Notes under the pieces: generated by a model
Database searches by the model: none
Seen by the model: the letters and a program-made list of their open reading frames with translations, nothing else
What the model was told of the DNA's origin: nothing
Assembly (NCBI GenBank): GCA_001917135.1
Contig: MNTT01000016.1
Span: 541,831-605,830, forward strand
Length of the DNA: 64,000 nt
Direction: 5' to 3'
Origin: Acetobacter sp. 46_36
Lineage (GTDB): Bacteria > Pseudomonadota > Alphaproteobacteria > RF32 > CAG-239
Program-made: the position numbers and the translations under genes
Part shown: positions 51,026 to 59,737 of the stretch, piece by piece
Position numbering within the stretch: the stretch's first letter is position 1
Layout: every line of letters begins with the position of its first letter

Positions 51026-51362
51026 ATTCTTTCTCTACATAGTTTTACAAAATAATTTATGTTGCATTATATGGGAATATATTTGCTTTTGTCAATACAA
51101 AAAAATGAAAAAATAATATTTTACCCAGTTTTCTTCCCCTGAAAATATTTTTTTGCTCTCAGAAATATATTTCCTACTTTAGCAGTCATGTCTGTTATAC
51201 ATTAACACCGTAGTTTACGGATAAATTACCGGCACGGCACCGATTGCTTTATAATATCTCCCTGATTTTACCGATACAATCCACTCTTGACAAAAATATG
51301 CTTTTGCCATAAAAAGGATATTCTAAAATTAATTTTATGTTTCACTATTAAATTTTATTGTT
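51026..51362. other. Divergent intergenic region, 337 bp
   Basis: AT-rich region between the TPR gene and the first repeat-protein gene. It holds the TTGACA box and leader described at 51287-51362 and a short CCGTA/TACGG inverted repeat near 51210. A TATAAT near 51250 is another possible promoter element. No frame is convincing. Confidence 0.5.
51287..51362 (+). promoter_or_regulatory. Promoter and leader of repeat-protein gene 1
   Basis: TTGACA at 51287-51292 with TAAAAA 17 bases on. The A/T leader holds a four-codon frame ATG TTT CAC TAT TAA (51337-51351) ending 11 bases before the main ATG. There is no Shine-Dalgarno sequence. The leader resembles those at 53274, 55219 and 57113. Confidence 0.5.
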
Positions 51363-53186
51363 ATGGATAAAAACAAAAAAAGATGCAAGTTATCTTATTT
51401 TAAGAAGCTTTTGATGCTTCGGGAACTTCAGCAGCAAGGAACGTTAGAAAATTTTCCGCCGCCGGAATGCCAACGGGCTTTTCTTAATGCATTGTCCGTT
51501 AAGGAATTCAGCAAAGTTTACCGCAACCTCAATCGATTTGAAGCTGCCGCCTTTGAAATTCTGCTTACGGACAAAAACAAAAAGAAATTTGACGTACATA
51601 TTCAGCAAGGCTGTTCTCTGAGTTCTTTTAATGATGCTATTGCAGCCAAAGGCTCTGACGAACAGATTCTGGCTATGTTGTCGGCTTCTCTCGGATATAT
51701 ACCTCACAGCAGTCTCCTTATTGAGCAATCAGAGAAGTTTTTTCTTCCGGTTCTCAGAAAACGAAAAAGTTTGCCTCATTATGTCCTAGATAACATTATT
51801 GAGCAAAAACGGGAAGATTTGCTGATTGCCTATTTTGAAGAAGCCCAGCCGACAAGTTTTGACCGTTCGCTTTCCTATAAGCTTATGGAAAGTTCTTTGG
51901 ACAAGGCTAAGGAGGCATATATTACGACTTGTCAGCACCTCTCCGAAAGTGCGGCGGTTTATGCCTTTAGAAAAGGCGATGCCAAACTTTGCAAAGAGGT
52001 ATTGAGCAAAAGACTGATGGAATGCAATCAGGAACTTGAAGCGCTTTTCAATCTGAACAATCCGGAATTTCTGCTTTTGGCTGTTGACAAACTGAACAAA
52101 GAAACAGAGGCTAAAACAGCCAACAGGGCTCACGGAGAAGAGAAAGACGACGCGGAACCGTATTGTTTTCCGGAACCGTATGAAACACTGCTGATGGAAA
52201 GCGGATGCTTTGAAGCCATTCGTGCTTATCTTTCCGGCCGCATTTTAGGCTATAATGCCGAAATAGCTCTGGTCAAAAGCAGAAACGGAGTTTTTATCAG
52301 ATTGTACCTTGAAAGCAACGATTTGGAAGACGGGCTTATCAATGCAGCTGCTGAGATTATATTTTCCGGGCAGGATAAAGACCTTAAGTCTTTTTATCTG
52401 GAAAAATACGGACTGCCGTATACGCTGGAGGCAAAATTAATTTCTGACGGCGACTGCAATGCGCTATGTTCTTATATTTCTTCGCATCAACTATGCAGCA
52501 TTAATGCTGCAAGGCTTATGGAATCCGGTTTAACCGAAGCAGCCAGACTCTATTGCGAAAAGCATGGCTTAAAAAAACTTGCAGCCACGGTTTTAATGAA
52601 GCGGGGCGATGCCGAGGTTCGGCATTTCTATGTTGACCGGCTGCTGGCAGAAGGAGAGCATCTGACTGACGATGCCGAATTCCACTTTTTGGAAAACGGC
52701 TGTAAAGAACAGGTTTTCAGGTATATCACGGTAAATAGCCGAAAGCTCAAGACCCAATCGGTTACAGCTTTGTTAAACCGCGGTGACCTTGAGTTGATTG
52801 AAGCTTACGCCGAATTGTTCGAAATTCCGACAGAGGCGCTTATACTGTTCGCAAAACTGGGGGCAAAGCGGGCGCTGGAAACCTATATTGCTTCCTATGC
52901 CCTGGCAGACGAGGCTGAGGAAGCTTTGGTCGAACGCGGCGACTGCGAATTGCTGATACGCTATTTTGAACAAAACGAATTATATTCCAAAGCGGAATGT
53001 AAACTCATGCAGTCAGATTTTGCCCGGACTGGCGCTGCCGTCCGGTTTTATCTGGACAAATATGACCTGTTTGAAGATGCGGAGGTTGAACTGGTTAAAC
53101 GCGGAGACCGCGCAATGCTGGACGTTTATATTGCCAAACATCCGCTCGGGCCAGACGCCGAAAACCTTATTGTATCCGTTTTTTAA
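51363..53186 (+). CDS. 26-residue-repeat protein, paralogue 1
   Basis: A 607-aa soluble protein made largely of a 26-residue repeat. Clear C-terminal units start at residues 518 (AEEALVERGDCELLIRYF) and 573 (AEVELVKRGDRAMLDVYI), with a 29-residue unit between. Consensus positions are A1 E2 L5 G9 D10 L13/L14 Y17 L23 D26, suggesting two short helices per unit and an alpha-solenoid. The N-terminal 140 residues are a less regular version shared with paralogues 2 and 3. No signal peptide, membrane segment or enzyme motif. It is a single-gene unit ending at a strong terminator. I do not recognise the family; LRV, HEAT and Sel1 repeats have other lengths or signatures. Confidence 0.75.
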   Translation: MDKNKKRCKLSYFKKLLMLRELQQQGTLENFPPPECQRAFLNALSVKEFSKVYRNLNRFEAAAFEILLTDKNKKKFDVHIQQGCSLSSFNDAIAAKGSDEQILAMLSASLGYIPHSSLLIEQSEKFFLPVLRKRKSLPHYVLDNIIEQKREDLLIAYFEEAQPTSFDRSLSYKLMESSLDKAKEAYITTCQHLSESAAVYAFRKGDAKLCKEVLSKRLMECNQELEALFNLNNPEFLLLAVDKLNKETEAKTANRAHGEEKDDAEPYCFPEPYETLLMESGCFEAIRAYLSGRILGYNAEIALVKSRNGVFIRLYLESNDLEDGLINAAAEIIFSGQDKDLKSFYLEKYGLPYTLEAKLISDGDCNALCSYISSHQLCSINAARLMESGLTEAARLYCEKHGLKKLAATVLMKRGDAEVRHFYVDRLLAEGEHLTDDAEFHFLENGCKEQVFRYITVNSRKLKTQSVTALLNRGDLELIEAYAELFEIPTEALILFAKLGAKRALETYIASYALADEAEEALVERGDCELLIRYFEQNELYSKAECKLMQSDFARTGAAVRFYLDKYDLFEDAEVELVKRGDRAMLDVYIAKHPLGPDAENLIVSVF

Positions 53187-53240
53187 CAAACGGATACGGC
53201 TGGGTATATTTTAACGCAATTAAAACCGTTTCCGGCAATG

Positions 53241-53273
53241 AGCCTGTTTCCTTTTCGGAAACAGGCTTTTTTG
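53241..53273 (+). terminator. Rho-independent terminator
   Basis: GCCTGTTTCC and GGAAACAGGC, a perfect 10-bp stem, then a T run. The next TTGACA box begins directly after it. Confidence 0.92.
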
Positions 53274-53347
53274 TTGACAAAAATTATAATCGTGTTAGCG
53301 TAGGCAGGCTTAAAATGAATTATGTCTAATCATTAATTTTTATCATT
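53274..53347 (+). promoter_or_regulatory. Promoter and leader of repeat-protein gene 2
   Basis: TTGACA at 53274-53279; the -10 box is unclear. The leader has ATG TCT AAT CAT TAA (53321-53335), a four-codon frame ending 12 bases before the main ATG. The last 30 bases of the leader are identical to those of gene 3. Confidence 0.5.
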
Positions 53348-55132
53348 ATGGAACAATTTAAAACAAAAAAGCCCTCGCGTTTCAATACCTGGTGCGCCAT
53401 GGCTACATTCCGCCTCTGCGATGCGGAAATCGAAGAACAGCACCATTGCAACCTGATTCAGGGCAAGGGCTGCAGCCGTAAACAGTTCGGCCGTTATGTC
53501 GCGCAGTATCCGCTGTCTGACGAAGCTGTCGGAATGCTGATTGACGCAGCAGACAACAATATGCTGTTTTTCTTTTTGGAAAAAACTTCATTTGACATCA
53601 GCGACGACAATGAAGCGGAATTTGTGAAGAAATACGGAATTGTGCCGCTGGTCCGAACCGGCAGAATGTTGTCCGAACAATCAGAGCTTATCCTTGTCAA
53701 GGGCAGAGATACGGCTCTCATCGGCGAATATATCAGAAAGCATGGCCTGCATTACATTGCCGAAGAAACGCTTTTTGAAACCGGCGATACGGATTTTTTA
53801 AAGATTTATGCCGCAACGCAGCAGCTTTGCGCGGAAACACAGGAATTTCTGATAATTAACGGCAAAGAGGATTATGTCAGAATCTATGCGACGGATAAAG
53901 AATTGGACGATGACGCCTATACGGAATTGTGCCGCAGCGCATCGGACGACTTGGTCATCTTTTATCTTGAGCACCGACTGACCTGCCCGACGGCCAAGGA
54001 ATTCAAATTTCTGCTGAAACGGAAGAATCCTCAAATCATAAAGGTACTGGACAAGTGTTTCGATGACTTTTTCGATACGGAAATGCTGAAGCTCCTGCTT
54101 AAAGAAAATGATGACGGATTATTGCAGGCCTTTATTGAAACCAGAGCAGAGAGGAATGTCCCGTTACCCGATAAAGTGTGGCACAGCCTGTTTGCAGCAA
54201 AGGCGCGGAAAGAACTACTGAAAGATACTTTGCGCCGTTTTTCCCTGCCCTCATATCTGGAAGTCAAACTGCTCTTGACGGAAAACAAAGAACTGTTGGA
54301 CTGCTACCTGAAACACGGAACTTTACAGAATTTCGGCTTTGCCATTCTGCTGGCACAAAACGACCGCGGCAGGCTGACAGACTATCTAAAGTCCCATCGG
54401 CTGCAATGGCAGGAAGAATGCCTGCTGATTGACCAGAAAGACAATGAACTGCTGGAATGTTATCTGACACATCACGCCTTGAGTCCCTTTGCTCTGGGGT
54501 ATCGGATAAAGTCTTCCGCTTTTGCCGAAGCGCTGAACATCGTACAGGATATTGAGGATTTCGACGACATGGTTCTCAGTGCATTGCTCTTTCATAACGA
54601 AAGGGAACTCTGGGAAATATATCTGAAGAAATGCGATTATGACTTTGATGAAGACTTCCTGTCGGACTTTTTGCGCAAAGCCGACAAAATGGCTGTTCTG
54701 GATTATCTGAACAACCATCTGGAAGACAATACGCTGGTTTTCTGTTTTGCCGACGGCAATATGGAGGACGAGGCATACAAAATATTGTTCAGGCGGCATG
54801 ACAGTGACTTGGACGATTTTCTTCTGCAGCACGGAACATTTTCCCGCCAGACGGAAACTTTCTTAATTCGATATGCCGAAAATCGTACGGTGCGGAAGTT
54901 TCTTGAAACTTACTGCAGCGGTGAAAACAGTCTTGGCGACAATGCCGAAAAAGCCCTGATTCTTCGCGGTGACGGAAATTTGATTGGCCTTTATCTGTCT
55001 GAACATTCTCTGAGCAACGATGAAGCCGTGCGAAATCTGGCTGTCCTGCTCACCCCGGATTTGTTGGACTGCTGCCTGCAAAACGGCGATTACAGAAACA
55101 ACTACAGATTAGATTATTATTTATCCCGCTGA
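53348..55132 (+). CDS. 26-residue-repeat protein, paralogue 2
   Basis: A 594-aa paralogue. Perfect 26-residue units are seen around residues 138-190 (AEETLFETGDTDFLKIY, then TQEFLIINGKEDYVRIY), and variants continue to the C-terminus (AEKALILRGDGNLIGLYL). The N-terminus has RKQFGRYVAQYPLSDEA, aligned with paralogue 3 KTDFVRYLNCEHRLCDEA. Acidic and Leu-rich, with no export signal. It is flanked by its own promoter-leader and terminator. The start ATG at 53348 has no Shine-Dalgarno sequence but aligns with the other paralogues. Function unknown; a binding scaffold is the simplest inference. Confidence 0.75.
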   Translation: MEQFKTKKPSRFNTWCAMATFRLCDAEIEEQHHCNLIQGKGCSRKQFGRYVAQYPLSDEAVGMLIDAADNNMLFFFLEKTSFDISDDNEAEFVKKYGIVPLVRTGRMLSEQSELILVKGRDTALIGEYIRKHGLHYIAEETLFETGDTDFLKIYAATQQLCAETQEFLIINGKEDYVRIYATDKELDDDAYTELCRSASDDLVIFYLEHRLTCPTAKEFKFLLKRKNPQIIKVLDKCFDDFFDTEMLKLLLKENDDGLLQAFIETRAERNVPLPDKVWHSLFAAKARKELLKDTLRRFSLPSYLEVKLLLTENKELLDCYLKHGTLQNFGFAILLAQNDRGRLTDYLKSHRLQWQEECLLIDQKDNELLECYLTHHALSPFALGYRIKSSAFAEALNIVQDIEDFDDMVLSALLFHNERELWEIYLKKCDYDFDEDFLSDFLRKADKMAVLDYLNNHLEDNTLVFCFADGNMEDEAYKILFRRHDSDLDDFLLQHGTFSRQTETFLIRYAENRTVRKFLETYCSGENSLGDNAEKALILRGDGNLIGLYLSEHSLSNDEAVRNLAVLLTPDLLDCCLQNGDYRNNYRLDYYLSR

Positions 55133-55153
55133 CAATTCTGTCAATTTTCAAAC

Positions 55154-55186
55154 AAAGCCTTTCTCAATTGAGAAGGCTTTTTTCTT
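55154..55186 (+). terminator. Rho-independent terminator
   Basis: AAGCC-TTCTC and GAGAA-GGCTT stem with loop AATT and one extra T, then TTTTTTC. About 33 bp further lies the next TTGACA box. Confidence 0.88.
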
Positions 55187-55218
55187 TGATTTCCTGCATT
55201 ACTTCTTTCATAATTTTA

Positions 55219-55293
55219 TTGACAAAAAATATTTTTCAACTATGCTGACGGCACTAAAAATAATTTTATGTCTAATCATTAATTTTTATCATT
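55219..55293 (+). promoter_or_regulatory. Promoter and leader of repeat-protein gene 3
   Basis: TTGACA (55219-55224), 16 bases, TATGCT. Leader frame ATG TCT AAT CAT TAA (55268-55282) ends 11 bases before the main ATG. The final part of the leader is identical to gene 2. Confidence 0.55.
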
Positions 55294-57054
55294 ATGAAGA
55301 AAGAAGTACAAAAACCTTCGGCTTTGATGACAAAAATCGAAGTTTTAAAATTCAGGCTGAAGAATTCGTATCAGATTCCGGCCGCGCATCATCTGAATAT
55401 GGTCTTATTCAAGGGGTGCAGCAAAACCGATTTCGTCCGTTATCTGAATTGTGAACACAGGCTATGCGACGAGGCTGTCCTGCTGCTGATAAAGGCACCG
55501 AAATCGGAAGCTTTTCCGCTTTGGCTGAGATATAACCAATACAATCGTTTGTCTCCGGAGTGTGAAACGGCTTATATCAAAAAATTCGGCATTCTGCAAC
55601 TGTTGAAAAACGGATTTGTGCTGTCGGAAGAGGCTACCCTGGCGTTGCTGCAAAAAAACGGCGCCCAGCTGCTTCCCGAATATCTGGACAATCTCGCAAT
55701 TACCGAAAAGACCGAAGCTGCAATCCTGAAGCTGCATGACGAAAACTTTACAATTGCCTATCTGGGCAGGTACAGCGTTTATGAAGCGAATAAGGAGCTG
55801 CTTCTCACTTATGATAATCCGCTCGCTTATCGGGCATTTGGGTACAGAAACGGCATATCCGATAAAATCATAAGTGAAATTATCCGTAAAAAAACGTATG
55901 ATGTGTTTGAAGCAACGATTGACGTTTATTCGTATACACATTTAGAGCAGACCGACGAAAAAGCGCTTATCGACAGAAAAGACGCGCGTTTTATTAAGGC
56001 TTTTCTCAGAAAGCATAATTTTTCCTCCGACGGAGAAAAATACCTGGCAGAAAAAGGAACCAATGAACAGTTTGCTGCTTTTGTCCGCAACGGATGTTTT
56101 GACGGCGAAAACAATACGGCAGTCTACGACCGCTTGTTTGCACCGGAAAATGCAGCTTTGCTTAAGGAGTTCCTGAGCGAGTACAGAGTTCCGGGAAAAT
56201 ATGAAATCCGCCTGTTGGCAGAAAACGACGCCGAACTGATTGATACTTATTTTGCCGACGGTATTGAGGTCGAACCGGAAACGATGGAGTGGCTGTGGGA
56301 ACATGATTCCTCCGAACTGGCACAAAAGCTGCTGAATTCAGATGCGCAGCTCGGCTACCAAACGGAAACAAAACTGTTCCAATCCGGCGATTTGAAACGG
56401 ATTAAGGCTTATCTCAACGAACATAAGCCGTGCGCCTTCAGCGAGGCGATGCTGTTTATGCATGCTCCGGCAGAAATTCTGCTGTCATACATGAAAAGCA
56501 ATGTTCCCGACCGTTTGGCGCAAATTGCTCTTATTCGGCGTAAAGATGCGGATATCATGCATTCGTTCTGGAAAGAGGACTATCGTTTTGACGAGGCTGC
56601 CATCCGGGTTTTTCTGGCTGAAGCTGACGAAGAAATGATTTTGGAATATTTCCGATTACTCTCTGACGGTGCTCCGTTTTATTTGTATGACGGCGCGGAC
56701 AACGATGAAGTTTTGTGCAGCGAAATCCTTTTCCGGCGCGGTTTAAAAAAAGCCGGCGAATTTTTTGTCAGAAACGGAGATTTTGATGAACAGGACGAAA
56801 AAAGTCTGGCGGCATACGGTTCACCCGAACTTGTGAGCCTTTATTTTGAGGAAAATACTCTGGAGGGAGAAGCCTGCTATGCATTTATTCTCCGCGGCGA
56901 CAAAAAACTGATAAGGGAATATATCTCCCGGCATCAGCTCAGTCCGTCGGGGGAATACGCCCTTTTGTCCCTGCTTGATCTTGACCTGATTGTGTATTAT
57001 GAAAAGCTGTATGGCTTCAGCGATTATGATGTCCTGACGGATCTTGGGCTTTAG
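55294..57054 (+). CDS. 26-residue-repeat protein, paralogue 3
   Basis: A 586-aa paralogue. The C-terminal 80 residues are three consecutive units in exact 26-residue register (DEKSLAAYGSPELVSLYF, ACYAFILRGDKKLIREYI, GEYALLSLLDLDLIVYYE). Another unit is DEKALIDRKDARFIKAFL. The N-terminal region matches paralogue 2 residue by residue in pattern (KKFGILQLLKNGFVLSEEA with KKYGIVPLVRTGRMLSEQS). Own promoter, leader and terminator. No signal peptide or catalytic motif. Confidence 0.75.
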   Translation: MKKEVQKPSALMTKIEVLKFRLKNSYQIPAAHHLNMVLFKGCSKTDFVRYLNCEHRLCDEAVLLLIKAPKSEAFPLWLRYNQYNRLSPECETAYIKKFGILQLLKNGFVLSEEATLALLQKNGAQLLPEYLDNLAITEKTEAAILKLHDENFTIAYLGRYSVYEANKELLLTYDNPLAYRAFGYRNGISDKIISEIIRKKTYDVFEATIDVYSYTHLEQTDEKALIDRKDARFIKAFLRKHNFSSDGEKYLAEKGTNEQFAAFVRNGCFDGENNTAVYDRLFAPENAALLKEFLSEYRVPGKYEIRLLAENDAELIDTYFADGIEVEPETMEWLWEHDSSELAQKLLNSDAQLGYQTETKLFQSGDLKRIKAYLNEHKPCAFSEAMLFMHAPAEILLSYMKSNVPDRLAQIALIRRKDADIMHSFWKEDYRFDEAAIRVFLAEADEEMILEYFRLLSDGAPFYLYDGADNDEVLCSEILFRRGLKKAGEFFVRNGDFDEQDEKSLAAYGSPELVSLYFEENTLEGEACYAFILRGDKKLIREYISRHQLSPSGEYALLSLLDLDLIVYYEKLYGFSDYDVLTDLGL

Positions 57055-57077
57055 CCGTTATCTCCGATGTTTTAACC

Positions 57078-57112
57078 AAAGGCTCCTTTCTTCTGGAAAG
57101 GAGCCTTTCTTA
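57078..57112 (+). terminator. Rho-independent terminator
   Basis: AAAGGCTCCTTTC and GAAAGGAGCCTTT, a perfect 13-bp stem with a five-base loop, with only a short T-rich tail. The next TTGACA begins at 57113. Confidence 0.85.
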
Positions 57113-57188
57113 TTGACAAATATACAAAATCTATTATAGTAATTTTTGTTTTTATAAACTTATGTCAAACTATTTAAATTATATCATT
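57113..57188 (+). promoter_or_regulatory. Promoter and leader of repeat-protein gene 4
   Basis: TTGACA (57113-57118), 16 bases, TATAGT. The leader aligns with those of genes 1-3, but one extra T turns the mini-frame stop into TTA, so the upstream ATG (57162) stays in frame with the main ATG. Confidence 0.55.
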
Positions 57189-58112
57189 ATGGTACAACAA
57201 AATGTTAGCACTGAAAAAGCTAAGCTGTTAAAAAAGGCCAGACGGGCTTTTATCCTAAGTTACTGGTTCGGCAGATACTTTCCGGAAGAGTACCTTTGTA
57301 TGGCGGTTAATCTAGAATGCTGTTCCGAACACGGGCTTAAGGGTTATCTTATGGATCACGGCCTGACTAAAGAATCTGAGCTTCTACTGGGAGACAACTG
57401 CCTGACAGGAAAGCTGAACATACAGCTGCTGCTTGATTATATCAAGCAGTACGGGGTTTGCGATGATGTCCTGATTAAAGCTGCCACAGCCGAAGAGACC
57501 AATGTTTTAATGGAATATATAGAGTTTCGCAAAAATGACTATGCCCACTCTTATACCTATTTTACGGAAAACTTTTGGAAGAAGTTTATCCCCTTGCGTA
57601 ACAGATACATATTTGACTGGCTGCTGCGCAAAGGCTGCGACCTTTATAGCACTTCAATTGAAGAAATCATAAAGCTCAATGATTTGGAAATGTTTCGCAT
57701 TTACTGCCAAATAAGACCGTCTTCAACTAAAGGATTATCCTGTTCGACAGAAAAACTTCTTCTTGAAAGCGGCAACAAAGAAATGCTTAATCTTGCCTTT
57801 GAGGCGTTTCAGTTTTCAACCAGAACGCTACTTGCCTTGGTTAATGCCGGCAATGAAGAAATACTGAAAAGGTACTTTGAAATTCGGGGTCTGGAGAACT
57901 GGCAACAACAGGAGCTTATCCGAAACGGGAACAAAAAAGCAATTGCCCTGTACTTGTCAAACCGGCCTTTGGATAAAGACGCGCAAATGCTGCTGGCTAA
58001 AAAAGAGTACAAAGACCTCTTAAAAATGCATTACTTAAAATACGGCATCCACGACGACGTTTTGGCTTATCAGGCTAACCTGAACAATTTTAAAAACTAT
58101 ATCGGCGTATAG
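57189..58112 (+). CDS. 26-residue-repeat protein, paralogue 4 (short)
   Basis: A 307-aa paralogue, half the length of the others. Four consecutive units occupy about residues 195-298 in exact 26-residue steps (TEKLLLESGNKEMLNLAF, TLLALVNAGNEEILKRYF, QQQELIRNGNKKAIALYL, AQMLLAKKEYKDLLKMHY). G9 with D or N at position 10 is kept in the first three. The ATG at 57189 is chosen because it aligns with the starts of the other three genes; an in-frame ATG at 57162 lies inside the conserved leader. Own promoter and terminator. It may be a truncated or minimal member. Confidence 0.7.
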   Translation: MVQQNVSTEKAKLLKKARRAFILSYWFGRYFPEEYLCMAVNLECCSEHGLKGYLMDHGLTKESELLLGDNCLTGKLNIQLLLDYIKQYGVCDDVLIKAATAEETNVLMEYIEFRKNDYAHSYTYFTENFWKKFIPLRNRYIFDWLLRKGCDLYSTSIEEIIKLNDLEMFRIYCQIRPSSTKGLSCSTEKLLLESGNKEMLNLAFEAFQFSTRTLLALVNAGNEEILKRYFEIRGLENWQQQELIRNGNKKAIALYLSNRPLDKDAQMLLAKKEYKDLLKMHYLKYGIHDDVLAYQANLNNFKNYIGV

Positions 58113-58149
58113 AACAGGCATAACTCCGTTCTATGCCGATATGAAAAAA

Positions 58150-58203
58150 CCTTCCTTAACAGAGCCCCTTACGGGAAATGCTCTGAAGGAAGGCTTTTTT
58201 TTT
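58150..58203 (+). terminator. Compound terminator
   Basis: CCTTCCTT and AAGGAAGG form the base and CAGAGC/GCTCTG an inner stem, followed by nine T. It overlaps the stop codon of the convergent gene at 58202. Confidence 0.88.
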
Positions 58204-58663
58204 ACAGGGCAAGGACTGTTGAAGAACAGTCAATCCCTTTTAACATGTGCGTTATCTGTTCGCATATTACGCGCGGTTCTATACAGTCTACACTGTATAT
58301 GTTTTTAGCAAAGCCAAAAGGTTTTTGGCCGCTTATATTCCGCTCGTTATGCAATATCCAATACAGCCCCAGAGAAACAAATCCGCCATACAGTTTTGAC
58401 AACATATCTGCCGCCAGGCGATTGCCGTGAAATGCAAATTTTCGTTTGTCCGGTACCGTCGGATATTCTACCAGAACCTGCAATTTTTCCATGGGAATCC
58501 GAGCCGTATCTTTTGCACCCGCAATGTAAGCGGCCGCACCGCCGGTTTCGCTGCAGCCGATATACTGGAAATACAAAAAGTCTTCCCACTGGAAAACCAA
58601 TTTTACTTTCATTTTCTGTTCAAGGCAGGCAATGAATTTTTGTTTTTGATCTTGGGTCAGCAT
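58202..58663 (-). CDS. Unrecognised 153-aa protein
   Basis: A soluble 153-aa protein I do not recognise. It has a helical N-terminus (LTQDQKQKFIACLEQ), a probable beta section (VKLVFQWEDFLYFQYIG) and hydrophobic SLGLYWILHNERN. No signal or membrane segment. The start lacks a Shine-Dalgarno sequence and carries the ATTAAAAACATA motif six bases upstream. It is convergent with the fourth repeat-protein gene and might belong to the same accessory block. Confidence 0.55.
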   Translation of the reverse strand: MLTQDQKQKFIACLEQKMKVKLVFQWEDFLYFQYIGCSETGGAAAYIAGAKDTARIPMEKLQVLVEYPTVPDKRKFAFHGNRLAADMLSKLYGGFVSLGLYWILHNERNISGQKPFGFAKNIYSVDCIEPRVICEQITHMLKGIDCSSTVLAL

Positions 58664-58669
58664 AATTTT

Positions 58670-58681
58670 TATGTTTTTAAT
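58670..58681 (-). promoter_or_regulatory. Start-proximal motif ATTAAAAACATA
   Basis: Third identical copy, six bases before the ATG at 58663. Confidence 0.5.
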
Positions 58682-58890
58682 TGGTATAATAATCGTTTTC
58701 TGTATAAAATTTACTCTCCGCAGATTTTTTTGTCAATCTTATTTCTGATTTCCGGCAAAAATATCGACCTGAAAATTACTCTCCCTTATGGTTTTATCTT
58801 TTGACTTTTTTATGAGCGGTGTTTATTTTGTATAGCGGACGGGCTGTTTTACAGCAAAGTTTTATGATAAAACGATACAAAGGAGGAGAA

Positions 58891-59694
58891 ATGCGGCAAA
58901 AAACAGGAAAGGTTGCGACGGCAATCGTCAGCGGCTGTGCCTTATATATTTTTCTCCTCTATCTGTTGCAAAACTGTTTTATCATTTTTCCGGACAGTTC
59001 ATACATTTCCCCGCAGCAGGCGGGTATTCCCCGATTTCAGGAAAAGCCGTTTACGGCAGATGACGGAACAAAAATTATGTGCTGGTACGCCAAAGGAAAC
59101 CCGGACAAACCGGCTATCCTTTTCTTTCACGGCAATGCCGGACAAATAGCGACATTTTCATTGCAGATGGCGGCTTACCTGCGGAAAGGCTATTCGGTTA
59201 TGATGCCGGAATATCGGGGCTTTGCATCAACGCCGGGAGAGTTTTCGCAAGAAAACATTTATCGCGACGGCGCGGCGGCTTATGATTTTCTACACCGGCA
59301 ACTCGGCCATTCAGACATCATCATCTTCGGTTATTCCATGGGGGCGGCGGCTGCGGCGGCCGTGGCAGCGCAGCGGCCGGCACAGGGGCTGGTTCTGGCG
59401 GCACCGTTTTATTCGCTGAAAAAAATCGTCGGCGAAAAACCGGTGCCCGGTGCAGCTTTGATATTGAAAAACGAACTGCCGTCTTACCGTTTTGTCAGTA
59501 TGTTCAGGAAGCCGCTGTTTATTGTTCACGGTGCCGAAGACAGGCTTATCCCGCCCAGCCACGGCAAAGCTTTATATGGCCTGAGCCCAAGCAAAGACCG
59601 CGAATTGAAAATTCTGGCCGGGCAAAGCCATAACGCGTTATTCTTTGAAGATGACGGGCACAAAGCCATATTAGACTGGCTGTCCAGACATTAA
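58891..59694 (+). CDS. Membrane-anchored alpha/beta hydrolase
   Basis: A 267-aa hydrolase of the BEM46/YsgG-like type. An N-terminal membrane anchor (about residues 10-32) precedes ILFFHGNAGQ (oxyanion loop), the nucleophile elbow IIFGYSMGAAAA (Ser), the acid in VHGAEDRLIPP and His in AGQSHNALFFE. Likely an esterase or lipase-like enzyme facing the periplasm; substrate unknown. AAAGGAGGAG is an ideal ribosome site before the ATG at 58891, ruling out the longer upstream frame. It is convergent with the sugar porter gene. Confidence 0.85.
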   Translation: MRQKTGKVATAIVSGCALYIFLLYLLQNCFIIFPDSSYISPQQAGIPRFQEKPFTADDGTKIMCWYAKGNPDKPAILFFHGNAGQIATFSLQMAAYLRKGYSVMMPEYRGFASTPGEFSQENIYRDGAAAYDFLHRQLGHSDIIIFGYSMGAAAAAAVAAQRPAQGLVLAAPFYSLKKIVGEKPVPGAALILKNELPSYRFVSMFRKPLFIVHGAEDRLIPPSHGKALYGLSPSKDRELKILAGQSHNALFFEDDGHKAILDWLSRH

Positions 59695-59737
59695 CGGATA
59701 CGGATGCAGCGAACCGGGACGGCTGTTTCCGGGCAAT

